Source of the DNA: Deltaproteobacteria bacterium UBA7527
Lineage (GTDB): Bacteria > Desulfobacterota > Syntrophorhabdia > Syntrophorhabdales > Syntrophorhabdaceae
Assembly (NCBI GenBank): GCA_002478225.1
Contig: DLMV01000050.1
Coordinates: 12,638-29,770, forward strand
DNA: 17,133 nucleotides
Direction of reading: 5' to 3'
Shown here: piece after piece, positions 6,622 to 13,427 of the stretch
How positions within the stretch are numbered: position 1 is the first letter of the stretch
Layout of the letters: each line of letters begins with the position of its first letter
Notes under the pieces: generated by a model
The model's input: the letters and a program-made list of their open reading frames with translations, nothing else
Databases searched by the model: none
Told to the model about the DNA's origin: nothing
Translations under genes and position numbers: made by a program

Positions 6622-7086
6622 TTACAGATTTGAGACCTTTTTTTCCATATAGTTAATACACGGCACGTCAAAGGACATTTTCATTGAAATTACCTGTTTG
6701 TTCAGATTTCGTGCAGATGAGACTTCGGCAAACTCCCGGATGACAGAGACGATATCATTGAGATCGTCGTCACGATAGAATGTATGGGCAGGCCTTAGTA
6801 CATGCCCGAGGGCAGTGGAGAGCTTTCCGCGGTCAGGAAGGATAACCATTGAACGATACCTGCAGAGGTGGTTTTTGAGAAAGTATGCATCGACCAGCGC
6901 TTCTTCATGAAATGCCGCGATAATGATGAATGCTTCCCGGCTTTCTGTATCACAGAGAGCGTCCTGCAAATGCTCCACAGAGACATATCTTCTCAGGATC
7001 GCACCTTCAGGGATGTTGACCGCGGTCAGTGAGAACAGATCCATGGCTTTTTCATCAAACTCGCTGCAAAAAAAGATGATCAACAT
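6622..7086 (-). CDS. Unknown 154-residue protein, possibly receiver-like fold
   Basis: Predicted soluble protein of alternating strands and helices (MLIIFFCSEF at the start, AFIIIAAFHEE and SMVILPDRGK inside), as in a Rossmann-like or CheY-like fold. The acidic pocket and Lys of a true receiver are not clear. I do not recognise the family. The C-terminus carries a conserved-looking Cys (DVPCINYMEKK). I choose ATG 7086 because AAGGAGG (7098-7092 on the - strand) ends five bases upstream. The GTG at 7092 lies inside that Shine-Dalgarno. It is divergent from the CNNM-type gene and shares its AT-rich regulatory region. It is convergent with olsF. Confidence 0.65.
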   Translation of the reverse strand: MLIIFFCSEFDEKAMDLFSLTAVNIPEGAILRRYVSVEHLQDALCDTESREAFIIIAAFHEEALVDAYFLKNHLCRYRSMVILPDRGKLSTALGHVLRPAHTFYRDDDLNDIVSVIREFAEVSSARNLNKQVISMKMSFDVPCINYMEKKVSNL

Positions 7087-7159
7087 ACACACCTCCTTAC
7101 CATATTTTTCTTAGAAACAGCCCTCGCTATTATTGTTACATGAAATAATTTAATTAAAT

Positions 7160-7186
7160 ATTATATCTTCGTTAATTTAAAGTTAA
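7160..7186 (-). promoter_or_regulatory. Promoter for the small unknown gene
   Basis: Reading the - strand: TTAACT (7186-7181) as -35, a 15-base gap, then a perfect TATAAT (7165-7160). It lies about 75 bases before the ATG at 7086. The gap is short by two bases, so strength is uncertain. Confidence 0.45.
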
Positions 7187-7236
7187 TTCTGCCTGAAGAT
7201 ATTTGTCGGACATGACCTTTGGCGCAGGATAATCTA

Positions 7237-7264
7237 TTAACTTTGCACGGGATCGTGATATAAT
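7237..7264 (+). promoter_or_regulatory. Promoter for the CNNM/CorC-family gene
   Basis: TTAACT (7237-7242), a 16-base gap, then a perfect TATAAT (7259-7264). Transcription would start near 7271, at the edge of a 10-bp dyad. The -35 and -10 match those of the opposed promoter. Confidence 0.5.
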
Positions 7265-7271
7265 TAAAGAA

Positions 7272-7294
7272 AATAATTATGAAGCATAATTATT
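7272..7294. promoter_or_regulatory. Perfect 10-bp dyad at the predicted transcription start
   Basis: AATAATTATG (7272-7281), a 3-base spacer AAG, then the exact reverse complement CATAATTATT (7285-7294). The size and AT-rich content suit an operator for a dimeric repressor, and the pattern loosely recalls Fur-family boxes. It could also act as a 5' hairpin in the mRNA, 27 bases before the start codon of the CNNM-type gene. Confidence 0.5.
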
Positions 7295-7321
7295 GAATTC
7301 CCGGCAGGAGAGTAAAGAAAA

Positions 7322-8614
7322 ATGGATGTACCTGTTCTTGTAATCTTTTTCATAATAGCCCTGATTGTGCTGAACGGATTGTTTTCTGCGGGTGAATTCG
7401 CAATTATCTCGTCAAGAAAGAGCAAGATCAAGGAGATTGCAAAAAAAGACAAGGAGCATAGGGCCGAGAAGCTCCTTGAGATGAAAGAGAATCCGGAAAG
7501 ATTTTTGTCAGCCGTTCAGATAGGTATTACCCTCTGCGGCACACTCGCGTCGGCTATCGGGGGCATTGTTGCGGTACAGTACATAAGACCCGTGTTGAGA
7601 CAAATTCCCTACCTCCGCGTCTTCGATGATACCCTGTCGGTTGTAATCGTGGTCGGGGTGCTGACCTACCTCTTCCTTGTGATAGGCGAGCTGGTCCCGA
7701 AATATATTGGGATAAATTATAAAGAAAAGGTTGCGCTGTCGATCGCCCCTTTCCTGCACTTTATCGCAAAGACATTTTTTGTTTTTGTCAATTTCCTCTC
7801 TTTCTCCACCCTGCTCGTCGTAAAGGCTTTGAACCTTAAAAGAGGAGAGGAACATATCGGCGAGGGCGAGATTAAGATATTGCTCGAGGAAGGCCGCAGA
7901 AAAGGCGTCTTCGACAAAACGGAAGAAGAACTGATAAAAGGCGTGTTTGAGTTTGCCGACAGGTCTGTAAAAGAGGTCATGGTCCCGAGGCCGAATGTTT
8001 ACGGTGTAAACATTGAAGATGGCGAAGATGAGATCGTTAAGTATATCGTGGAAAATGAGTTTTCCCGATATCCAGTCTATAGAGAAAATCTCGATAAGGT
8101 TATCGGCATTGTCTATCAGAAGGACATAGCAAAGCAGATACGGCTCAAATCCCCGTTCAGCCTGGATAAATTGCTCAGAAAGCCGTACTTCGTGCCTGAC
8201 ACAATGGAGATAAGCATTCTCCTGAAGGAAATGCAAAAAAGGAGGCAGCACCTTGCTATTGTTGTAGACGAATACGGAACAACGGTGGGGATCATAACGC
8301 TTGAGGATATCATGGAGGAGATATTCGGCGAGATATTGGACGAAACAGATGTGGACGACCGCATAGAAAAATTGAAGGACGGATCCATTATCATTGATGC
8401 TTCATTTTCAATAAGAGACCTGAACAATAGATTTAATCTGGAACTTTTAGAGTCTCCGGATTATGAAACGCTTGGCGGTTTTGTCCTTGCGCAGCTGCAG
8501 GAGATGCCAAAAGGCGGAGAGATAATCCTCCATGGCGTTCACAGATTTACCGTGGTGGGGATCGAAGGGAGAAGGATTACCAAGGTGAAGCTTGACAGGC
8601 CTGAGAGGGCATGA
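7322..8614 (+). CDS. CNNM/CorC (TlyC) family membrane protein with CBS pair
   Basis: A 430-residue protein of the family once called hemolysin C/CorC and now linked to CNNM magnesium transporters. The N-terminal DUF21 membrane domain spans about residues 1-170 with hydrophobic segments near 4-28, 62-88, 104-122 and 140-168. It holds the NGLFSAGEFA and GELVPKYIG signatures. It is followed by two CBS motifs, about 200-265 (VKEVMVPRP) and 285-335 (IVVDEYGTTVGIITLEDI), which sense adenine nucleotides, and a C-terminal CorC_HlyC domain from about 345 (SPDYETLGGFVL). The likely role is Mg2+ or other divalent cation efflux or sensing at the inner membrane. AGGAG at 7306-7310 lies 11 bases before ATG 7322. 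The promoter and dyad upstream suggest regulated expression. Older 'hemolysin' names should not be read as toxin activity. Confidence 0.88.
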   Translation: MDVPVLVIFFIIALIVLNGLFSAGEFAIISSRKSKIKEIAKKDKEHRAEKLLEMKENPERFLSAVQIGITLCGTLASAIGGIVAVQYIRPVLRQIPYLRVFDDTLSVVIVVGVLTYLFLVIGELVPKYIGINYKEKVALSIAPFLHFIAKTFFVFVNFLSFSTLLVVKALNLKRGEEHIGEGEIKILLEEGRRKGVFDKTEEELIKGVFEFADRSVKEVMVPRPNVYGVNIEDGEDEIVKYIVENEFSRYPVYRENLDKVIGIVYQKDIAKQIRLKSPFSLDKLLRKPYFVPDTMEISILLKEMQKRRQHLAIVVDEYGTTVGIITLEDIMEEIFGEILDETDVDDRIEKLKDGSIIIDASFSIRDLNNRFNLELLESPDYETLGGFVLAQLQEMPKGGEIILHGVHRFTVVGIEGRRITKVKLDRPERA

Positions 8615-8639
8615 CAGTCGTGATTTAATCTTTTCAATA

Positions 8640-8912
8640 TTATACGTTCAATACGGAATTATATGATCCGAACTCGTTCATGCTCTTATCGGGATTTTCA
8701 GGATCGTCCTGCCACACGCCATCGACGACGAAACGGTATTCATAAACGCCCTTAGACAGCATCATCGTGGTTTTCCATATCCCTTTGCTGTCTTTCTTGA
8801 GCTGTTTAGCTGCAGGGCTCCAGGAGTTAAAAGAACCGGCGAGAAAGACCTCCTGGGCTGAAGGATTATCCAGTTTGAAAATTACCCGTTTCTTTGTCTC
8901 TTTCTTTGGCAT
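8640..8912 (-). CDS. Stand-alone CBM48/AMPK-beta-type glycogen-binding protein
   Basis: A 90-residue protein that is almost all one carbohydrate-binding module: VFLAGSFNSWSP (22-33), KGIWKTTMML (43-52), GVYEYRFVVDGVWQDDPENP (55-74) and a closing FGSYNSVLNV. These are the landmark strands of CBM48 / isoamylase early-set domains and of the AMPK beta subunit, including the Trp residues (31, 67) that stack on alpha-glucans. No enzyme domain is attached, so it likely acts as an adaptor on glycogen or on a partner enzyme. I choose ATG 8912, behind an AAGGGGG Shine-Dalgarno, over a GTG 39 bases upstream. It lies behind the PhoR-like kinase on the same strand with a 92-base gap and is convergent with the CNNM gene. 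Confidence 0.82.
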   Translation of the reverse strand: MPKKETKKRVIFKLDNPSAQEVFLAGSFNSWSPAAKQLKKDSKGIWKTTMMLSKGVYEYRFVVDGVWQDDPENPDKSMNEFGSYNSVLNV

Positions 8913-9004
8913 TGTTGCCCCCTTTATGTTGTTTGTAGATAATTGTACCACAAATAAACTTTTTATACTACCGAGTTCCGGTTAAAGATATATTTATCCA
9001 TGTT

Positions 9005-10750
9005 TCACGGTGACTCCGAAAGGTCAAGAGGCAGGATGACGGTGACTTTGGTGCCTTCACCGGGAGTGCTTTCCACATCAATCTTCCCGTTGTGCGACAT
9101 GACAATATGCTTGACGATAGAGAGCCCTAAGCCTGTGCCGCCGAGTCTCTTCGAGCGGGACTTGTCGACGACATAAAACCTTTCGAATATCCTTGGAAGA
9201 TGATCGCCAGGTATCCCGACCCCCGTATCCTGGATAGTGAATATTGCCGTTCCCTCGCCGGGTTCAAGGGAAAGTGTGATCCCGCCTTTTTCTGTGTATT
9301 TGACGGCGTTATCAATGAGGTTGATAAGCATCTGCTCCAGCTTGAAGGGATCACCTTTAATATCAGGCGTAGCAGGATCGATCCTGACGATAAGAGAGAA
9401 ACCCTTTTCTGCAAGCTGACGTTCGAATATCTTGATCGAGTTCTCTGTTAAAGCCTTCAGATCTACTCGTATATATTCAGGTTCGATACCCTTTTCCTCA
9501 AGCTCTGAAAGAAGAAGGAGGTCGTTTATAACATTGATCAGCCTATCGGTATTGCGTCTCATAATATCGAGATAGCGTCTTTGTTCCTCATCCTTAACCG
9601 TATCGTCAAGGGTTTCAATAAACCCTTTTATGGAAGTAAGAGGTGTGCGCAGTTCATGCGAAACGTTCTGCACAAAATCGGTTTTGATCTTTTCGAGATT
9701 TTTCATATCGGTAATATCATGGAACACTATTGCGATCTCTTCCTGCGAATTCAAAAACGTAGCGCTGCAGGAGAAGGTCCTGCCGTTGAACTCGATCTCC
9801 TTTATGCAGTCCTGTCTAGTTTCCCGGACCTGTCTGACCAGTTCGCTCAGCTTTGGTTCACGGATCGCCTCCCAGTAGAATTTGCCCTCCTCAAGACCCT
9901 GGGGGACCATCTTCAGTAAGCTGTTATTGCAGAACACGACCCCTTCATTCCTGTCCAATATGAGAAATCCCTCTCTGAGGGAAAGCATCATGCTGTTCCA
10001 TTCTTCTTTCTGCTGCGACAATTCCGTAACAAGCAAATTTATCTCGCTGACCATGAAGTTGAAGCTTTCCGCAAGGTCTTTCAACTCATCCCTGCTCTTA
10101 AGAAAGACCTTTGAGCTAAAATCCTTTTTTGCGACCCTTTCCGAGGCTGCAATCAGTTCTTTCAGGGGATTCGAAAGGCCTCTTGCAAAGACGTAGGCGG
10201 CAAATAGGGATAGGCCGATAATAATAAAGGTTATCTGTAATATTCTGAGCCTCATCTCATTGACTATCGCCTGGATGTCCTTCAGATACTGGCTTAGCCT
10301 TAAAACGCCAATGATCTTTTTATTCTTAACGATCGGCACCGCTATATAGATCATCTCCTGCCTTAGAGTTTCGCTCGTCCTGAGAAACCTTCCCGTATTG
10401 CCTTCAAGCGCCTGGGCAACTTCGGTCCTTGTTCTGTGGTTTTCCATTTTCAAAGGATTTTCTTCCGAATCCGAAAGAACCTTGCCGTCGACTGCTATGA
10501 CGGTAACACGCGTATTGACCCCTTGTGCTGATTCTCTCACCGCTGCATCGAGCCCCTTCGTATTGTTGTCGATAAGCATAGGCGATAATTGTACAACAAG
10601 CAGCACAGCCATGTTCTTTAAATGGCTCGCAACGGTCTCAATGTGATAGTGGCGTATCATCGAAAAGGAAAAAGCAAGGATCAAGGCAGAGAGAATGACA
10701 ATTACAATAAGATAGCCGGCGAATATCTTGAAAAATATCGATCTTCTCAT
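9005..10750 (-). CDS. PhoR-like sensor histidine kinase
   Basis: A 581-residue inner-membrane kinase. Order: membrane helix 1 (about 9-31), an extracytoplasmic sensor (about 32-168) with the strand pattern seen in PhoR/ResE sensors, helix 2 (about 170-190), HAMP (190-245), PAS (250-350), HisKA with phosphoacceptor His365 in SHELRTPL, and HATPase_c with N box (NLIDN, 477-481), DTGVGIP (508-514) and GGTGLGLSI (537-545). All catalytic motifs look intact. The ATG overlaps the stop of the response-regulator gene by four bases (ATGA), so the two are one operon and a cognate pair. No pst transporter or phoU is in the window, so the true signal, phosphate or otherwise, cannot be told from here. Confidence 0.9.
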   Translation of the reverse strand: MRRSIFFKIFAGYLIVIVILSALILAFSFSMIRHYHIETVASHLKNMAVLLVVQLSPMLIDNNTKGLDAAVRESAQGVNTRVTVIAVDGKVLSDSEENPLKMENHRTRTEVAQALEGNTGRFLRTSETLRQEMIYIAVPIVKNKKIIGVLRLSQYLKDIQAIVNEMRLRILQITFIIIGLSLFAAYVFARGLSNPLKELIAASERVAKKDFSSKVFLKSRDELKDLAESFNFMVSEINLLVTELSQQKEEWNSMMLSLREGFLILDRNEGVVFCNNSLLKMVPQGLEEGKFYWEAIREPKLSELVRQVRETRQDCIKEIEFNGRTFSCSATFLNSQEEIAIVFHDITDMKNLEKIKTDFVQNVSHELRTPLTSIKGFIETLDDTVKDEEQRRYLDIMRRNTDRLINVINDLLLLSELEEKGIEPEYIRVDLKALTENSIKIFERQLAEKGFSLIVRIDPATPDIKGDPFKLEQMLINLIDNAVKYTEKGGITLSLEPGEGTAIFTIQDTGVGIPGDHLPRIFERFYVVDKSRSKRLGGTGLGLSIVKHIVMSHNGKIDVESTPGEGTKVTVILPLDLSESP

Positions 10751-11430
10751 GCTTCGAACTTGTACCCTATGCCGCGGACGTTTTTAATGAACCGGGCGGC
10801 ATCGCCGAGTTTTTCCCTGAGGTGGCGGATGTGCACATCAACGGTCCTGTCAATAACGAACTTATCCTTTCCCCATAGATGGTCCAATATCTGTTCCCGG
10901 GAGTAGATCCTGCCCGCATTGGAAGCAAGAAAATGAAGGGTCTTGAATTCTGTCGCAGTGAGATCGATCTTTTTCCCCATTGCTTCGACCTCATACCTCT
11001 CCGCATCGATCATAAGGGCGCCGCTTACCGTGATCTTTTTCGTTACCTTCTTATGTCCCTGTCTTCTCAGCACTGCTTTGACCCTTGCTATGAGCTCCCT
11101 AGGCGAGAAGGGTTTTGTAACGTAGTCGTCGGCGCCGAGCTCGAGGCCGAGGACCTTTTCTGTCTCCTCGGTCTTCGCGGTGAGCATGATGATGGGGACG
11201 GAGGAATATTTATCATTGTTCTTCAGGTATTTGCAAACCTCGAAGCCATCGACGTCGGGAAGCATGAGATCAAGGATGATGAGGTCGGGCGAGGAGGTCT
11301 GGAGGGACCGGTAAAAGCTTTCCACATCGGTAAAACCGCTTACCTTGAAACCTGATTTTTTTAGGTTGATACCGACAAGTTCAAGGATATCAGGCTCGTC
11401 ATCTACAACAGCTATCAACTCGCTGCCCAT
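10747..11430 (-). CDS. PhoB-like OmpR-family response regulator
   Basis: A 227-residue transcription factor. The receiver domain (1-120) has acidic residues Asp10/Asp11, phosphoacceptor Asp54 (LDLMLP), Thr84 (MLTAK) and Lys106 (VTKPF). The OmpR/PhoB winged-helix domain (about 130-227) has LTATEFKTLHFL, SREQILDHLWG and the recognition helix TVDVHIRHLREKLG, ending in RGIGYKFEA. It is phosphorylated by the kinase encoded next, whose start codon overlaps its stop. It is first in its operon and divergent from ilvD. A GGAG lies about 15 bases before the ATG. Its targets cannot be deduced, though self-control from the region up to ilvD would be usual. Confidence 0.9.
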   Translation of the reverse strand: MGSELIAVVDDEPDILELVGINLKKSGFKVSGFTDVESFYRSLQTSSPDLIILDLMLPDVDGFEVCKYLKNNDKYSSVPIIMLTAKTEETEKVLGLELGADDYVTKPFSPRELIARVKAVLRRQGHKKVTKKITVSGALMIDAERYEVEAMGKKIDLTATEFKTLHFLASNAGRIYSREQILDHLWGKDKFVIDRTVDVHIRHLREKLGDAARFIKNVRGIGYKFEA

Positions 11431-11524
11431 AAAATCAGATTACTCCATTGCCCAGGTTTTTCAAAGGTTTTTTTTCTGACCGCGTGTTATGCTTCATAAT
11501 ATTCTGTTGCAAAGTGGGTCTCCG

Positions 11525-11530
11525 TATAAT
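11525..11530 (+). promoter_or_regulatory. Possible -10 element of ilvD
   Basis: A perfect TATAAT lies about 75 bases before the ilvD start in the divergent region. No good -35 is found at the right distance (TTGCAA is only 12 bases upstream), and a second TGTATAAC nearby is an alternative extended -10. Confidence 0.3.
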
Positions 11531-11560
11531 AATCTTGTATAACTTAGCGTTGGATTGTTA

Positions 11561-11576
11561 ATTTTTAATTAAAAAT
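11561..11576. promoter_or_regulatory. 16-bp perfect palindrome before ilvD
   Basis: ATTTTTAATTAAAAAT is its own reverse complement and lies 28 bases before the ilvD ATG. It could be an operator or a bend in AT-rich leader DNA. Such palindromes arise easily in AT-rich sequence, so the support is modest. Confidence 0.3.
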
Positions 11577-11604
11577 CATATTTTTTTAAAGCGGAGGTAC
11601 CGTG

Positions 11605-13266
11605 ATGAGATCCGACAAAATGAAACAAGGCATAGAGAAGGCGCCGCACCGGAGCCTGTTCTATGCAATAGGCTACCACCCGAAACAGATGGAGCGTCCT
11701 GTTATCGGCATTGCCAACTCGGCGAACGAACTGATCCCGGGTCACATGGGACTTGACACGCTCGTTAAGGCGGTAAAGGACGGTATCCACATGGCAGGGG
11801 GCACGCCGATGGAGTTCTCGACGATCGGCATATGCGACGGGATCGCTATGAACCACGAGGGAATGAAATACTCGCTCGGATCAAGGGAGCTTATCTGTGA
11901 TACCGTTGAGGTGATGGCAAAGGCATATCCCTTCGACGGCATAGTCCTCGTCCCAAACTGCGACAAGATCATACCCGGCATGATGATGGCGGCTATGAGG
12001 CTTAATATCCCGGCCATTGTGGTAAGTGGAGGCCCCATGCTTACAGGACGCTTCAAGGGTAAGAAAGTGGACCTCATCTCTGTTTTCGAAGGGGTAGGAA
12101 AGGTGGCTGCAGGGACCATGACCGAAGAGGAGCTCTGCGCATTGGAAAAATGTGCCTGCCCTGGCGCAGGTTCATGTGCAGGCATGTTTACCGCGAACTC
12201 GATGAACTGCCTCACAGAAGCGCTGGGCATAGGGTTGCCGGGGAACGGGACTATTCCCGCGGTCCACTCGGCGCGGATCAGACTGGCAAAAGAGGCCGGT
12301 CACATGATACTCGATCTGGTGCGTAGAGACATCAGGCCGCGGGACATTATGACCGCCGATGCATTCAGGAATGCCATAGCGGTCGATATGGCATTCGGAG
12401 GCTCGTCGAACACGGCGCTCCATCTCCCCGCCATAGCCCACGAGGGCGGGATAAAACTGCCCCTTTCAGTTTTTGATGAGATATCTGAAAAGGTACCGCA
12501 CATTTGCAATATGAGCCCCGCGGGGCCGCATCACCTTGAAGATCTTTTTGAGGCAGGAGGCGTCTACGGGATCATAAAGGAACTGGGGAAGCGGAACCTT
12601 ATCAATAAGAAATGTATTACAGTAACGGGCAGAAAGGTTGGCGATATCCTGAAGGATGCGAATGTTGCCGATCATGAGGTCATTCACCGCATCGATGCGC
12701 CTTATCACGAAAAAGGCGGGCTTGCCGTATTGACCGGAAGCCTTGCGCCTCAGGGTTCAATAGTAAAGAGGATAGGCGTCTCAGAGAGCCTCTGGTGTTT
12801 TAAAGGCAAGGCAAAGGTCTTCGAGAGCGAGGAGGAGGCGGGGAAGGCCATCATGGAAGGGAAGATACAGGCAGGCGATGCGGTCATCATCAGGTACGAG
12901 GGGCCCAAAGGGGGACCCGGCATGCGCGAGATGCTTACCCCTACGAGCATCCTCGCGGGCAGGGGACTTGACACGGTATGCGCCCTGATCACCGACGGGA
13001 GATTCTCGGGCGGGACAAGAGGTTTGTGCATCGGCCATGTGTCGCCTGAGGCTGCAGAAGGGGGCCCCATAGCGTTTGTAAAGAACGGGGACATCATCGA
13101 GATAGACCTGGTGAAAAAGACCATGCACCTACGCGTGGATAAAAAAGAGCTGGCGAAGCGAAGGAAGGCGTGGAAGTGTCCCGAACCGAAGATCAAAGAG
13201 GGCTACATGGCGCGTTATGCGAAGCTCGTTACTTCGGCGGCGACAGGGGCGGTGTTTAAAGAATAG
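11605..13266 (+). CDS. ilvD: Dihydroxy-acid dehydratase
   Basis: Removes water from 2,3-dihydroxy-isovalerate and -methylvalerate to give the keto acids for valine, leucine and isoleucine. It is a cytoplasmic Fe-S enzyme. The 553-residue length and landmarks are classic: NSANELIPGH near 39-47, STIGICDGIAM (72-82), VPNCDKIIPGMMMA (116-129) with a cluster Cys at 119, VSGGPM (140-145), and GAGSCAGMFTANSMNCL (187-203) with a cluster Cys at 191. Toward the end come GPKGGPGMREML and the TDGRFSGGTRG signature. Cys77 in GICDG is a candidate third ligand. GCGGAGG (11591-11597) lies seven bases before ATG 11605. The GTG at 11602 is too close. No other ilv or leu genes are in the window, so it is transcribed alone or with the following dehydrogenase gene. 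Confidence 0.95.
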   Translation: MRSDKMKQGIEKAPHRSLFYAIGYHPKQMERPVIGIANSANELIPGHMGLDTLVKAVKDGIHMAGGTPMEFSTIGICDGIAMNHEGMKYSLGSRELICDTVEVMAKAYPFDGIVLVPNCDKIIPGMMMAAMRLNIPAIVVSGGPMLTGRFKGKKVDLISVFEGVGKVAAGTMTEEELCALEKCACPGAGSCAGMFTANSMNCLTEALGIGLPGNGTIPAVHSARIRLAKEAGHMILDLVRRDIRPRDIMTADAFRNAIAVDMAFGGSSNTALHLPAIAHEGGIKLPLSVFDEISEKVPHICNMSPAGPHHLEDLFEAGGVYGIIKELGKRNLINKKCITVTGRKVGDILKDANVADHEVIHRIDAPYHEKGGLAVLTGSLAPQGSIVKRIGVSESLWCFKGKAKVFESEEEAGKAIMEGKIQAGDAVIIRYEGPKGGPGMREMLTPTSILAGRGLDTVCALITDGRFSGGTRGLCIGHVSPEAAEGGPIAFVKNGDIIEIDLVKKTMHLRVDKKELAKRRKAWKCPEPKIKEGYMARYAKLVTSAATGAVFKE

Positions 13267-13272
13267 TTCCTT

Positions 13273-13415
13273 GATGCTGGATGCTCGATACTGGTAATAA
13301 ACCCGTAAGTCGTAAGACGTGAGGGGATGACCCCCGTGAAATGTGAAAGGTAAAATGTAAAATGTTAAAAAACTTTTCACGTTTCATTTTTCACGATATA
13401 AGCTGATCGCTGATT
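13273..13415. repeat. Large compound array of 7-base units behind ilvD
   Basis: Almost the whole gap between ilvD and the next gene is built on a 7-base step. Three GATGCTN-like units lie at 13273-13293. Three CGTRAGN units lie at 13304-13324. Five NGTNAAA units lie at 13335-13369. Three reverse-complement units of the same kind (TTTCACG first) lie at 13375-13395. Two GCTGATN units lie at 13402-13415. Forward and reversed NGTNAAA units can fold into a long AT-rich hairpin. The last units end two bases before the AAAGGA that serves the next gene. Confidence 0.7.
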
Positions 13416-13427
13416 TAAAGGATTTAT

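Noticed and set aside
7508..8251. 247-residue open frame on the - strand
   Set aside because: It lies wholly inside the CNNM/CorC-family gene in antisense, has no family motif, and the + strand reading has clear conserved motifs.
8614..8640. Terminator between the convergent CNNM and CBM48 genes
   Set aside because: The gap is only 25 bases and holds no stem of useful length.
11490..11520. Possible PhoB box (CTTCATAATATTCTGTTGC) between the response regulator and ilvD
   Set aside because: Only loosely like two CTGTCAT half-sites, and the spacing is six instead of four bases. Not enough to call.
13304..13395. CRISPR-like repeat
   Set aside because: Units are 7 bases, adjacent and degenerate, with no spacers of fixed length and no cas genes.
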